Source of the DNA: Metaphire vulgaris
Lineage: Eukaryota > Annelida > Clitellata > Crassiclitellata > Megascolecidae
NCBI GenBank assembly: GCA_018105865.1
Contig: CM030869.1
Span: 11,895,240-11,959,239, forward strand
DNA length: 64,000 bases
Reading direction: 5' to 3'
Below are positions 25,421-38,972 of this stretch, in pieces (the first letter of the stretch is position 1; each line of letters opens with the position of its first letter). The notes beneath the pieces are model-generated. The model worked only from the letters and a program-made list of their open reading frames with translations. It ran no database searches and had not been told where the DNA came from. Position numbers and translations under genes: made by a program.

Positions 25421-25931
25421 GCTATGTTTTCGGGTGTTTTTCGATGCATCTCTTATCGTGCGGCGCGGTTATTGAGGAAGATCTTTATAGCGCCAATAGG
25501 GTAGTAAGGAATCCTATAATAAGCCCAAGAGACGCAGCCATTGATTCGATTCGAATCCATTAAAAGTGCACCAAAGAACCCTCTTCCGGACGATGAACAC
25601 TCGAATGAATTCTCGGCTAAAGTTACGTCCTCCACAGCGGCGAATGCCCAAGTGGAGAGTGGAGACAGCCGCCGTCTCTGCTTTGCGAGATTCTTAATTG
25701 CAGATATTATAATCGCTTGTACATCTCGAAGGCTTCGGCGATGGAGTTGGGGCCAATCAACTAACATCCAAAATATCTGACATCTAAACTGATCTGACTG
25801 CCTTCTGCCGCTTCATCTACACTAATTCCCATTGGATTTAGTGTATCCCCATCGGCTGATGGCAATAGTGGCGCCATAGAAGTCTATTGATTAACTTATC
25901 AAGAAGACTAATTTCATCACAATCCCTCAGT

Positions 25932-25933
<2 letters not shown>

Positions 25934-25964
<31 letters not shown>

Positions 25965-26043
25965 GTCATCATCATCATCATCATCGTCATCATCATCACC
26001 ATCATCATTATTATTATCATCATCATCATCATCATCATCATCA
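25934..26043. repeat. (ATC)n microsatellite
   Basis: More than 30 ATC trinucleotides with a few ATT/GTC interruptions. It gives artefactual poly-Ile and poly-Met ORFs. Confidence 0.95.
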
Positions 26044-26603
26044 ACTCATCAACAACAACAACATCCAGGTAGTTGCACACTGTTATGCATTTCCTTCTCT
26101 AAAAATGTTCTTGCCCTCTAAAGAGAATCAATCGCTCCGATGCATGCCATGCATTCTAAATGGACAAAGTACACGAGGAAAAGCCGCCTCAGATAAAGTT
26201 GACGAATTTGACGATGAATTAATTCTAAACATTAACTTTCTACACAAATTTATAGCAAATAAATTAATCGATCATTCAAATTATGTCAGAAAATCGTGAA
26301 TAAATTTTAAATGAATATTTTATATCTGCCAATTTATCACGAAATGTTCTTTAAGCTGGACGCATTTTTCACGACTAATAATAATCAACCCTCAGCTGCG
26401 ATATCAAAGTCTAAATTAATAAAAAAATCATCGATTATCCTTTATAAATCTGCTATTTTTCTCGTCTTTCGATTGCCGCCCACTTAACGCAAAGATGACT
26501 GAAACGGCAGTGAGAGTTTTTTTAACGACGTCGAATTCTTTTTCACACCCTGAACTCAAACGACCCACGCACACGAAGTTACGTTTCAGTCTCCCGCATA
26601 TAA

Positions 26604-26607
<4 letters not shown>

Positions 26608-26672
<65 letters not shown>
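26608..26672. repeat. (TA)n microsatellite
   Basis: About 32 TA dinucleotides. Confidence 0.95.
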
Positions 26673-26673
<1 letters not shown>

Positions 26674-27481
26674 TGTAATTGAGGAGTTTAAGGGGCTTTT
26701 TGGTGCGCATCGACATAACATAACCCGAATGTGACGTGTGATGGACAAAAGAGAAAGCAGCCAAAGTACTTAAGAGTACAAACCTATCGTCGCTCACAGA
26801 GCACGTGTGCGTACTTGCCGAAGTACTCGCTGCTCAACAGATCACTCTCATCATCCGAATAGAATGTAAATCCGAGCACGAGTAGAGAACGGTGAATCCG
26901 AGTGCGAGCAAAAACGAATTCCTTCAGATCATTTCCTCCTTCGTTCATAATATATAAGATTAAGAACGTACGTGACATCAAAAGGTGACCATTGATCGCT
27001 ATTTCGGAGAATCTTGAGAAAGCAAAAAAGAAGGTCACGTGACTTGGATTGCATCATAACGAGTGAACAGTTGGGGAGGGGGTATCGGCAGTTGTATTTT
27101 ATAGCGCTGGCATATAGTGCATCGACTGAGCATAGGGCGTGCCGGGTTGCGTCAAAGTGAATTCTACTCTAGCTCTACTCAGTTCAATCAATTGAGATTG
27201 ACGATAATGACGACGATGACGATGGTGTTGGTGGTAATGATGATTAGTTGGTCTATTTATAACCGTCTCCTTAACTCGATGGTGTGCGGCTGCTTTGGAT
27301 TAATTGGGGACAACAGTGGTACAATAGTAGATGCGTCTATTTATAGACGTGTCCGTCAAAAGACGATGGAACGATAGTGGCAACATTAAGCATTTAAATC
27401 TGAAGTTTTTATTTTGGAGAATTCTAACTTTGAAGATGCTCTCATTCTCCCTTTGCCAAAGCGATCGCCTTCACCTCGGCG

Positions 27482-27670
27482 CAGTGGCGGCTCTAGAGTT
27501 TGGCAAGTGGGGGAGCCGTTGGGGTGGCAACTTCTAATCATGGGGGGGGCAACCATTTGTTGTTTAATGTATGTAGCATTAAGTATAGGGTCCCAAATGG
27601 GAGGGCCACTGGGGGGCCAGGCACTCAATAGGGGGCACGGGCCCTCTGGCCCCCGGTGGAGCCGCCACTG
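27482..27670 (+). mobile_element. hAT-type miniature element, family 1, TSD CCTCGGCG
   Basis: The 189-bp element begins CAGTGGCGGCTC and ends with its reverse complement GAGCCGCCACTG. The identical octamer CCTCGGCG lies on both sides (27474-27481 and 27671-27678). There is no coding capacity. Its interior is the reverse complement of the copy at 56056-56239, so the two are one family inserted in opposite orientations. Confidence 0.92.
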
Positions 27671-28424
27671 CCTCGGCGCCATTTCTGCTTTAATTAACTA
27701 AACAGGTGGGAAATCTAGAGATCAGGTCACGTCCGCTTCAAGGCAATCGGCGTTCTATTAAAACGCTCATTCTGATTCGCAAATCCTTGGGAGTAGATCC
27801 AGGCACAGGTCATTCTGACAGATATTCTTACTTATTTAGATGGTCTAATGTCGCTGCTTCGCCCTTTCATGCAACATCGTTATACGACGGTGATGAAGTT
27901 GACGACGACGACGACGAAGGCGCACATTTTGTCAGCGGCAAACTGTTGTAGTTCCATGAGCATTCGCTAGGTGTAATTTGTTGCATGGACATTCGCTAGG
28001 TGCAATCGGTAATAGTTGCATGGGTATTCGCTAGGGCGGCGCTACAATGCAAATTTATTTAAATAGTTTCGCGAGTCTTAACTAAGGTATGTACAGAATG
28101 CGTAGAAATTCTAAAGTTTTATATTCAAAGACAATGCAGAATGACTAAAGAAATTCTATTTTAAGATCTGAAAGAGTTTTTGCATAAATAGAAAGGTCAT
28201 GCGGGGTTATACGCCCGGTAAAAAGGGCGGGAGGGATGGATCTTATCCCATCCCTTGGTAATTCTGAACACATTAAAGTTATGTGGGAGATCGCCGCCTC
28301 AAGTTCTATTTCATTCTCTCCTCTGGCGGATCTGCCTCGTGGAGTTTTCTCCGTTTATATCTCTACTATCTCCTTCTAAGAAGACTTCAGTTCGGCTGCT
28401 CTCAGTGACCTGGTCTATTTTCCA

Positions 28425-28512
28425 TTATTATTATTATTATTAAGACAATTTATAGAGCGCAGTAAGCATAGTGAAGACTAAAGTCAAAAGCGCTTAACAA
28501 TGAACATTAACA
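28425..28512 (+). repeat. Dispersed tail repeat, copy 2
   Basis: (ATT)n then ACAATTTATAGAGCGCAGTA, AGCATAGTGAAG, AAAGTCAAAAGCGCTTA. It matches the word order of the copies at 20503 and 30443 (reverse). Confidence 0.55.
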
Positions 28513-28527
28513 TTCCATGGCCCCATT

Positions 28528-28650
28528 CATAGGCGGATTTAATTAAAGGCTAGGGTAGGCTTAAGCCTACCAAACTAATTCACCCAAAACAAAAAAAAAT
28601 TACTTCCATCGACATCAGGTCTGTCGCGTGCTGGACGGCACCCGCGCTGA
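28528..28650 (-). mobile_element. Truncated hAT-type miniature element, family 2
   Basis: It begins CATAGGCGGATTT and continues through GTAGGCTTAAGCCTAC, CACCCAAAACA, CCATCGACATCAGGTCTGTC and GCGTGCTGG, the reverse-complement order of the complete copy at 60322-60492. The other end is missing. Confidence 0.7.
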
Positions 28651-29140
28651 CTTTTTCCGGCTCTTCTTTTTAAGACTGTTCATGTTGCCGTCTATGCTTA
28701 GAGCCAACCGCCTTTTAAAATATTAGGCCCTATTCTAATAATAAATTAAATACAACACAGAATAAAGTATTTATTAGCAAGATAAAACCTGTTCAGGCAG
28801 GAATTAAAATTCACAAAAACTGTCTGTTAGAGGACTTTATTATTAATATTCGAAACAGTTGTCAAAATTCAGAAATGTACACTTTTAAGATCCTGTTGAT
28901 GCACTCGCCTATAACAGTGGAAAAGCCATAGAAACTTTGTACCTACTCAAAACCCGACATATTCAGCCAAAAACTTTCCAACAGTTGATAAACAAAAGCA
29001 TTGCTGTAAGCAGTCACTGTTTGCTAAATACGGAACAAAATTTTACAAGAAATTCAAACATTCAATGTCAAAATGACGTGAATTAACCAATAAAAGTCAA
29101 TTTTAAAAACTTTCACTATATCGCCGATACGTGTGCAGAG

Positions 29141-30518
29141 CTATTGTTGACAATTTGACGCGTCCTTGAAATCCAACGTCCGAGGCGCCCCGTCGATTCC
29201 GTTGGTCAAGGCTTCCGCTACGGATGCTGCCTCCGTCCCCCGAAGATTATTGGATGGAGAAGTGCCATTTTCAGAAGACTGAGGAGGTCTGTCAATGTTG
29301 TTCTGAACGCTCGTCAAAGACAATGCGAAGCCATCGTCTTCATCACAGTTCATTATCTAAATACACAAAAGAATCGGTCGGTCGTTTGTAAACATCGTAG
29401 TCACGTGCCTTTGTTGACAAACTCTGATGACCAACACACTTCTAGTAAACGTGCACGCTACAGTTGCTCATCACATCAATACAAACGGCGACATTAAAAG
29501 AACCAAAATAAAGTTGTTTTTTTACTTAATATTTTAATTGTAGTTGAGACAATTGTTAAATGGACAGCTGTTAGAAATTGCCGTAGTCATTTGTAGCCTG
29601 GCACCCACAATATAGCACTTCACGTAAAATTAATATGCTTAACTCAAAAGCAACGTCACATATCTCACCCCAACCTACACCACTGTTATATGTACCGCTA
29701 AACTGTCCGCATGCTAACAAAATTTGTTAGAAACACCGGGTGTTGTTATCAGTGGCAAGCAGTCAAGGCCTCTGCCTTAAAGTGAAACAGCTTCAATGTC
29801 TGTTGCGTTTACCTTTTGGCGTTTCAATGGAGGACCATCCTGTTGAACATCCTCAGCGCTGCAATTAGACGTCTTCTGTAGATGCGATGGTAAGTTGTCT
29901 TGGGTCTTAAATACAGAAAATACATCCAGTCATTGGAAGGATATCAAGATGAATAATTAAAAACAGTTAGGCATAACTGCATTAATGAAACAAACTGTCT
30001 CCGTGCATCATGCAGTAGTCGTTCATAATATCTTCCTATATCTTCAGATAGCACATGGCTTCATACCATTATGCTAGAATATGATTTTCTATAATCCCAG
30101 TTAATCTTCTGTCCTTTTGCACGACAGATATTAATTAATGCACTGGGCACCAACGCGCTCTATAGCTGCCAGATGACTTTGACAATGGTTGAAGAGTTAA
30201 GCCTGTAATCTTTTGCAAACACAAACCATCATCACCAGCACAGTGCATTTCTACACTGCCACAAACCTACTTACTGATTTTTCTGATTCCGATGCATACG
30301 GTGTCTTCTGGTCTTTGACCGCAGTCTTTTGTTCTAAAGTGTCTGAACTGACCAATGTGTTCTAAAGCAAAGAACAGAGATTACGATAAGAAAAGAAAAG
30401 AGACAAGGAACACAATCTCTATCAAAACAAGTAACATTCTATTCACCATCAGTATGTATAGCGCTCTTGTCTTTGGCCATTTTTGCCATGCTTATTGCAC
30501 TATATAAATTGTCTAGTC

Positions 30519-30557
<39 letters not shown>

Positions 30558-33500
30558 TCTTCGTTCAGACATTCTGAATCAGTAACCAATCATAAGCCAG
30601 ATGCTTACTCCGCGTGCCGACACTCCAGCCTCTTCGGGGTTTTCCGAGCTCCGCTCTTTTGCCCTGGCGCTTGGAACAGCAGCAGCAGCAGCAGGTGAGT
30701 CAGAATCATTCAAGGTATTTAAACTGTGGTAGAAGACGACGTGCTGCTCACATACGATCGCCTGAAGAGGATTCGGAAGAATGGATCTGCGAAAACTGCG
30801 GAACTGATCTCGCATCCACGATCCAACAGCGGAATGAACACCATATGGAAAAAACTAAACAGAACACCACAGAAATTGTCTATAGGTTGGTTCACAGAAC
30901 TCAGGGGTCAGTGCCCCCATCCAGAAATTGTCAGTCTTAGGTAAGGTTGACATCAGGCAGAACATTAATTGTAAAAGTTTGGCCCCAAGAAAATGCACCA
31001 GATGTCCTGGATGCAAATCTTGAAATGTCACCAATCTGTGTGGGTCCTTTACTAAAATGACTATCATATAACACACAATATCGAAAAGAATTTGCAAATA
31101 TCTTTTTACTCAAATGTGATCCAATATTGTTCAAGCAGAATTAATTAAAGAAAACAACATGAACAAGGAATGCAAGTTTGACAAAGAACAAATGAACGAA
31201 GTTGAGAAACGCAAAATACCAACCAAATGATGCTGTACAAATGACATGAATCCGTCATTTCTAAGGCACCCTTCACATAAACAGACAAACTCAATCGCCA
31301 TCTGGTGACAGAGTTTTGGTAACTCTTCAATTAGATCAGCTTCCTCTGCAAATAAAATCCACATAAAATGTTATCTGCTTTTATGAACAGAGCGAACAAG
31401 CATCGAGTCACATCCAAGACATTGTTCAAAATATGCATAATGACAACATCGTGACCAGAATAACACGCTTAGACATTGACTGGTCTCATTACCAGGACAC
31501 ATTATACCAGGACGACGACATTGAGAAGTAATAATAATTAGTCGTATCAGCACTGATCGAAAATTAGATTCAGAATTAAATGAATGAAGCATCAGAGGAG
31601 ATCACCTTTAGACTTCATAATGACGCCAAAGATCTTCCTCATGTGGTGCTTTAGAAATGAAATCAGCGAAGCCACAAAATCGACTTCACGCATCACGTCT
31701 GCATCACCCTTAGAACAAAACAGATCAAGAAGACACACACACACATTCACAAAGACAAACAACCCACAAAAAACCAAAACTCACATCCACTGCAAACAAC
31801 ACTTCACGAACACCACACGTAGAACGACATTTGCATCAATCACAACGCTAAAAATCAAACGGCAAAATGCACTGCACTTGATAAATACAATAGCGTTTAG
31901 CAGATCATTTCTCTGCTTGAAAAATAAAAACACAATAACAGATTGCTACAACTGCATTTGTCATCTGTCACTTAATGCCACACTTTGTCCTGCACTGGAA
32001 ACTCACCACCGTTTCCTCCAAGAAATAATAGAGATCGTCCGATAAATGTTCGACCGCAGAATTTAAGTTGTCGTCGGTCGCTTCCCGTCCGTTCAACACG
32101 GCACTCCGGACAAAGTCCTGCAGCGGCAGACGGACGCGGCCGAGCAGGGAAAAGTCCCCGTTCAGGATCGACAAAATATCGGAAAATGAGAAAATACTGA
32201 GCACCTGACGGATGAGCAGTTCCATCCAATCTAAAAATAGTCAAAAAGAACGAGTTGATGTCTCTAGAAAACAGCCGGACCCTTCTTTAGAATGCAGGAA
32301 CAGACAATATCGCCATCCAAAGTCCTTTCGCTGCTTCCTTACTTTCATCCGATCTTGAGTCGTTGTTCATGATGTCTAGGAAGTCTTCGAGAACTGAGGT
32401 TGCCCGGGGAAACGACTGACTGTTTGACTGGGCGTTGTCATTCACTCGATCCGACGATCCAAAAATATTTCTAACAAAGGAGCTGCTGCTGTCAAGCGGA
32501 TGCCAAGTGCCAATCACCTCCTACAATCAAGCAATGCGGGTCAAACGGCTATAACAGCTATCAATAAACAATTGATATCCAAAAACAAGTGCAACCTGTA
32601 AAATAATCAAAGAATTTAAAAAAGATGCCTAAAAATTAAAATAAACAGAAAAATGACAGCTAGGAATGGATTATTATTCAGCAAAATCTCATTAGCACGG
32701 CCCTTAAGGGAACTGAAAGAGGAGTGATGTACTGTAGTATACAGTCTCCTCAACCAGCACTAATATGCGTCACTCAGTCAACTCATCAAATCTACCTCTT
32801 CTATTTCAGGATCGTCGAGCAACTGCTCGTGAAACTCTCTCAGCGACGAGTCTATGCGTGTCGTGAAAGATGTGCTGATGTCATCGCTGTTACCATGACG
32901 ACCAGAAGCGGTGACATCTGCAGGGCCTTTTGAAAAAGAACAAAAAAATACAAATATGAATATAGTTTGGTAAAAATTTAATCTTGTTGAAGTCAAAACC
33001 TTTCTGTCTCCTTACAACAGTTAGCTTCTATATAGATCTCACACCTCAGTTTATTAAAAAATAAATAAAAAGGAAAATATCTAAAATACTACAATGCTAT
33101 CTTACCACCAGGAGTGGTCATAATGCTGGAAACAAGTCCAGAAATTATGTCAGACAGCGACTGGTTGGAATTCTGCATTGAAAAAAGACAGCAACATAAG
33201 CAAGAACCAATCCACAGTTTAACATAAAATGCAAAGACATAATAATAGTATTAAGATCCTAATTTCAGAAAACAGGATCACAAGATCATAGATTTTTAAC
33301 CATCTGCATTCACAACTTACTCGGGATGTGGCAACATCTGGCTGTGGCACGGATGAAGTCGCCCTAAAATGCCTCGAGTGACACGTCAGGTAAGGGTCAA
33401 CGGGACGCACGAACGACTCCCCGACGTCGTGGGTCGATATAGACACCGCCGGGCGGCCACGGGTCGATGACTCTGCGAACCTGCGAAATCCCCGTCTGGC

Positions 33501-33751
33501 CGGAGTTCGATTCAGAGAATCCGTCGTCAAAGTGACGCTGTTGAGTGATGCAGGAGAGGACACCGCTGCTGCCGAAGCGGCAGGACCAGATGACACAGAA
33601 CTACCGGTGGAAGTGACAGCTGCACTTAACCAAGGTGGAAGTGCAGATGGCAAGATGGAAGATCCTGAAATGCAAAGATTACCATTTACAGTTCACCATC
33701 ATCTAACGATTTCCAAATCAACACAAATCAATGTAGATGAAGATGAAACTA

Positions 33752-33821
<70 letters not shown>

Positions 33822-36800
33822 CCAACAGAACTGCTGCTGAGAAATAATGGAAAAACTGATGAATAGGTCGCTGCACTAGAAGACGTTGAACTGGCGGCAG
33901 ACGACGGGCCGACCACCTGTGCTCTAGACAACGTCGAGAAAAACCTCGGTCCAGAACTCTGAAAGAGCAAAACAACAACAACAACACTTGTAGCCTCTCA
34001 TTTCAGTCTCCCTGTGGGCGTTTCAATCACAGTCTGCATCACAGTCATAGACTACAATTGAAAAACATCCAACTGAAACAAACACATGACGATCATTACG
34101 TTGCATCTGACATCATCAGTGTGCTACAAAAACACAGTCTAATGTCGGTCTATTAATAATAAATTATTGTTTTCATGCACTCAACCAAAAACAACAATCT
34201 CTTTAACAAATCAAACACAGCCAATGTATATCACATTACCTTTACCATGGGTTATAACTTATAAATGTTATGCACGAGTGTGTGCCAGTGAAAATACACA
34301 AGTCATCTTCAAATTATTAAATTAGTTAATCTATATATATATATATATATATATATGCATATGCAGATCGTATTGTATTTCCAGTGATTTCTCACTCCTG
34401 CTGCAGAGTCTATGGGTTCAGTCGGTGCAGACGTACTCCTGGTCCCAGCAGAGCTCACTGTAAGGCCGCCCGGGTGCACGAGCGGCCCTCCCGAGAGGCT
34501 AATCTCAGCCTAAAATTTCAGCAACATCAACCTCACAAGAAAATCTAAAAATATTTTTTGAAATCATCAACAGTTCTTGGCTCAAGTGTCTGTTGATGAG
34601 GTCGATAGCAAAGAACAGAATCCACTTAATACGATTCCTCTAAATGCCACACAATCCCAATAAACAGTCATAAAGACAAGAGCATCTAAGCTTCACTCAA
34701 CATCTCACATCATTTGACATGCATCTCACAAGAAGTGGTGTGTGGGGAGATGCATCATAATCTCTCTCAATATTTGACTATGAATGTCGTAAAGTAACAG
34801 AAAATTAAACTGAAATTCCGATGATATATCGCTTCTGCTGCTGCTGCTGCCGCTATAGAGCAATGCATTTGTTGTACTACAAAAGCAAACCTGAAGGACA
34901 GGAATCGACTGCTGAAAGATGGCCGTTGCTTGTCTCCGCATAGGTGGCGCCACAATCTGTCTTGGAGGCGGAGCAGCTATATTGACGGAAAGATCACTAA
35001 GGTTGTGGTAAATGTGGCTGACTAAGTGCAAAGTGCGTGGTACCAAAGTGCTCAACTGCTTCGCTTCTTCCATCTTCTGCAACAGCAAATGGCAACAGTG
35101 CAACAAATCAGATCGTATACATACTTTATAAAACAAACAAAATCATTAAATCAATCACGCTTTGCAATGGGTTAGGGGTGGGGTTGGGTTTATGGTTAAA
35201 CTAAAATCTAAATTAGAAATATCTCAACCAAGTGTTAGTCTAAGGAAATCAATGGGAACGGTCCTTTTAACTACCAAAATGTAGACGTCATTCGAAATGT
35301 TTCTCATTTGGTAGAGAGCATCAGTCCTGCCTTAAATCAGCTCTCGACCTGGCTTCAATATCTCTACTAAATGGACTGCTCTATGGTCTGGAAAGTGCCT
35401 CAGGCCGACAACTAGATCATTATCAAAGGCCTACATAATTTGAAGACTTATAAATAGAAGCAATAAATTTGACATTCCAAAACACCAACACCACTAGCAC
35501 TGAACATTCACAGACGTGATTCCAAGTACTGATCAACTATGAGCTCTGATCGTGTGACTGATTCTCTAGACCTTGTCCTGTAGGACGGCATCATCGCGCA
35601 TCAGCTGCTGATAAAGAACCAGGTGAGGATGAAGACGTTCGTTAATCAACATCACCTCATCCAGCAAATCACTGATAACGGAAGAACCAGAATTTCTGGA
35701 AACAAATAATAATAAAGAAATAATGACAATAGTAAAAAATAAAGTGAATAATGAGAACAATCTATGTGGAGTTTCTACGGTAAAGGAAAGTGCTAAATCA
35801 TCAAATTATGTTACGCTCCAGGAGCAGAATAATTCCGCTCACTGTGTCTCTGGATTGTTTCCGTTGCTGCCCTCTGCACTGGTTCCCTGTTCTGCGGAGG
35901 AGCTTGACTGGTCTGCAGATAAGTCGCTCTGCTCGCCTTCGTCAAAGCTGGCACTGACGTCAGCATTTGGCGACTACAAAACACATCAATGCAACCAAAT
36001 AGAGACAGGAGCAGTTCAACATCAGTTACAATACAACACACTCACTCTGTGCATATCTTTCTAAGGCAATTTTACATTTTCTGCAGAAGTCCTGACAACC
36101 ACAGAATGCAATTCATATCTTCTGCCTGATTTGATTTAACAACTCAAACACCAATATATATTTATTTATTTATTGCTATAAATAGTTGTTATGATTGTTT
36201 GGAAATTCTAATAACCTCGAGTGACTCAAGCGTTTTCTTAGCAGATGCAATCAACTTCTTGATTTGGTTCAAACGATTCTGTGGTTCGTTAGTTGCGCGG
36301 TTTGGAGCTCCAGGTGCTGGACCCACCCCGGCAACTGACGATGAAGTCCCCTCTTCCTGAAACAGAAATCACCCCAAAACTACTTCACAGAATTCTAACG
36401 TTCCTGAATAGAAGTCAAAAAGGTCATGACAATCCCACACATATAACCTGCATTTACGACATACTCAACCCCAATCATACCTGTTACTACGGAGCCAAGA
36501 AAATACTCACTCATTATACATGGACATTCATGCTACATAATAGTGTCTAATATACAATTGAGCTGTGAATATGAATATTTATAAAGGCAGGATAATGCTG
36601 GCCGCGCATCATCACTAGCTTTAATATCGGATCAAACATAAGCACTTTGGAAAGACTCGATTACCGGATTTTGAGTCTGATGTCTGGAGTCCTGCATAGT
36701 GACATCGCCAAGGTCATCGAGCATCTGCTGAACTATGTTCTGAAATGAAAAAGAAACTGACTTAGGAGACAGTTCAACTGACACCCGCAAATGGCTCTTA

Positions 36801-38972
36801 GCTCACTAAGGCAGAATCACCAAGATGACCAACTGATCACGTGACCACACCATCTCACCAGCATGCAGCCGAGGCAGCTACGGCCGATGTACTCTTTAAT
36901 GCTGCAAACATTGTGACCAAAGAAAATCCACTGCAACAATTTCAGCCACACATCTCTAGCCATGTAATATAATGTAATGTAGCTGTATTCATAAATTCTT
37001 CCACATTTCTGTAAACTGTAATCTCTGCTCAAGATTTCAGAGGGCAATCCGTTTCCATGACTAAACTTAAAATGCAAATTGACATTTTAACATTCACAAA
37101 AATAGCAAACACTTAATGACTGCCTTATGTCAATGCTAAACACAGTCAAGTCAAAATTAATTTAATTACTTAATAAATTACAATAAATCCAGTAAACAGG
37201 AAAATGACTCAACCGAAACAAGTCGTTAAGAATTCACGCAATTGATTCACCGACCGTTCCATCAGAAGCAAGTGAATAAGAGCCAAGGAAAATCCTGCGT
37301 CCCGATCTCCCAATGTCGTCAACGTCTCGACTGCGCACAGGGAGGGAGTCTGTGGTGGACGCGCTCGTCGTAACGGTCGAAGAAGTGGACGCAGAAGACA
37401 CCGGGGGAAGCTTCTGCACAACGTGAATCGTCTTCCCATTGACATCTGGTCAGAAACACAAGGGAAACAGTTAAAAGCCAGTCAAAGTCTACGATAGCCA
37501 TCATAGATTTTAAAATTAAATTTCAAATCATTTTCAAACCAAATTCATATTAAACAACTCAGTTCACAACTGTCTCTAGCTGCCCTGTATAAATATCAGA
37601 ATCAAAATGTAATCAATTATACTGCAATTAAATAAAAATGTAGCATTTAAAATTCTTTTTTTATTATTTATTATTATTTTGATCCGTCTTGGATGCCAAT
37701 AGTCAGGAAATTGTCCCAAGGACAAGGAAACACCTTAACAGAAAATTAATGTATGTCAGAATCTAGCTTAAAGTCAACTCTTATAGCAACGCTGGCATGT
37801 CATGTTCTAATCTAGTCAAATCTTAAACATCTAAAGCGTTACTTCATAATGCAAAAAAGCATCAGCCGATGGCTGACCAGATAAAATCAGAAACAAAAAG
37901 GGTCATGACGATGGTCAAGGTGACCTCAGACAACAAAGCAATCAACAAAATAGTAAGTAAGGGCATGTCTGAGATAAATGCCTGCTCACACTCACTCAGA
38001 CTGCTTTCTAACGATTGAGGCATCTTATCAAGTCTCGTGATCCACCAAAGGCATCAACATCATAAAATCCTACTATGAAAATACAAAAGCGATACTATAA
38101 AATCAACCAAAAGCAATCACATTCCAGGGCAACAAACCATAATCGTTGATTTTGTGGTCGTCGCATAAGATGCGGCCCTTGAAAATCAACCTCTGGATTT
38201 CAGCTTTGATCTCCTGCACAGAGAAAATATTCTGTCTCATTTACAAAGTAAGTCAAAACCCAAGAAAAAAGTCAAAAACTTCAATTGCCTGCAGTAGAAT
38301 GAGACAAAAAGGAATTAACAGTCAGATCAAAGAAAGAATAAAGCCAACGGTATAACGAGTCATGCAACGAGCGCTGGTGAAAACTGAGAATGATGCCGAT
38401 CTGAACATCTGCAGCAACTTCAAAAACTTACAATTGATGCTGCAATCGTCTTCTTAAACTGTTTAACTGTAATCTGAAAAACAAAGAAAATTCATTGTTA
38501 TTCTTAAAACAGCTTTTGTATAATTCAGTTATTCGTAAAACTTAAAATGGCGTATAATAATGGGGAGTAATTCATCTGTGCAGTATAAGTAAACAAAATA
38601 GCAAAACATCTGTTGAAATCTTTAAGGTGAAATAGCAATGTCATGATAAACTAAAAACAGCTAGATTTTATCCATGGTCAAACATAAATCAAACACCAGA
38701 GTGTATTTTAAAATATCAATTTATATGGGCAGACACACAAGCAAGATGCTGAAACTGGATACTACAGCCAGGATTTTTAAATAATAAAGCATCTATCAAA
38801 TTCATATTTAAAAAAACAAACTTCAACATTTGGATAGCCATTAACTGGTCCTGAATTTGCATTTTACAGTTAAATCAATCATTCTGCCAAAGAAAAATGC
38901 TTTACTCACTTCGTCTGGCACTGAGAATGCTCGATTCTTGCCATCAAGCGTTTTCACTGTCACCTCAATCAT
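29141..38972 (-). CDS. BAG6: BAG6 (Scythe/BAT3) orthologue, multi-exon
   Basis: BAG6 is a chaperone holdase for membrane-protein targeting and quality control. The ubiquitin-like domain is spread over exons 38972-38910 (MIEVTVKTLDG), 38473-38432 (ITVKQFKKTIAAS), 38213-38138 (LIFKGRILCDDHKINDY) and 37445-~37255 (DVNGKTIHVVQKLPP), with matching splice phases. Next come 36739-36665, 36356-36216, 35973-35843, 35695-35572 (LLDEVMLINERLHPHLVLY), 35076-34891 (LVSHIYHNLSDLSVNIAAPPPR), 34509-34396, ~33957-33824, 33664-33321, ~33174-33105 (LSDIISGLVSSI), ~32927-32798, ~32519-32300, ~32230-32000 (LPLQDFVRSAVL), ~31715-31605, ~31350-31215 and ~30700-30600. The last are 30364-30280, ~29909-29815 (NLS-like PPLKRQK) and 29353-29141. 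The helical blocks align in order with human BAG6 from memory. The final exon does not resemble the human BAG-like tail. A few junction phases after 32300 are unresolved. Confidence 0.88.
30443..30557 (-). repeat. Dispersed tail repeat, copy 3, with (AAT)n
   Basis: Read on the minus strand: (ATT)n, then GACTAGACAATTTATATAGT, GCAATAAGCATGG, CAAAGACAAGAGCGCT. Same family as 20503 and 28425. It lies in a BAG6 intron, between the exons at about 30600-30700 and 30364-30280. Confidence 0.55.
33754..33817. repeat. (GA)n microsatellite in BAG6 intron
   Basis: About 32 GA dinucleotides, only a few bases from the donor of the exon ending near 33824 (minus strand). Confidence 0.95.

Larger units (their letters stand above)
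24501..27473. other. Gene-free region with microsatellites
   Basis: I see no gene. Simple repeats: (TA)n at 24831-24870, (GGA)n at 25075-25121, (CTGT)n at 25388-25421, (ATC)n at 25934-26043 and (TA)n at 26608-26672. A composite TCACGTGACGTCA lies at 25178-25190, upstream of the SAND gene. Confidence 0.55.
27679..29140. other. Spacer downstream of BAG6, no gene seen
   Basis: It contains three diverged copies of a short ATTCGCTAGGTG-containing repeat at about 27955-28035, the dispersed tail repeat at 28425-28512, and a truncated miniature element at 28528-28650. No supported gene. Confidence 0.5.

Noticed and set aside
30855..31097. 80-codon minus ORF within BAG6 span
   Set aside because: It does not align with any BAG6 segment and lacks good splice sites. 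Treated as intronic.
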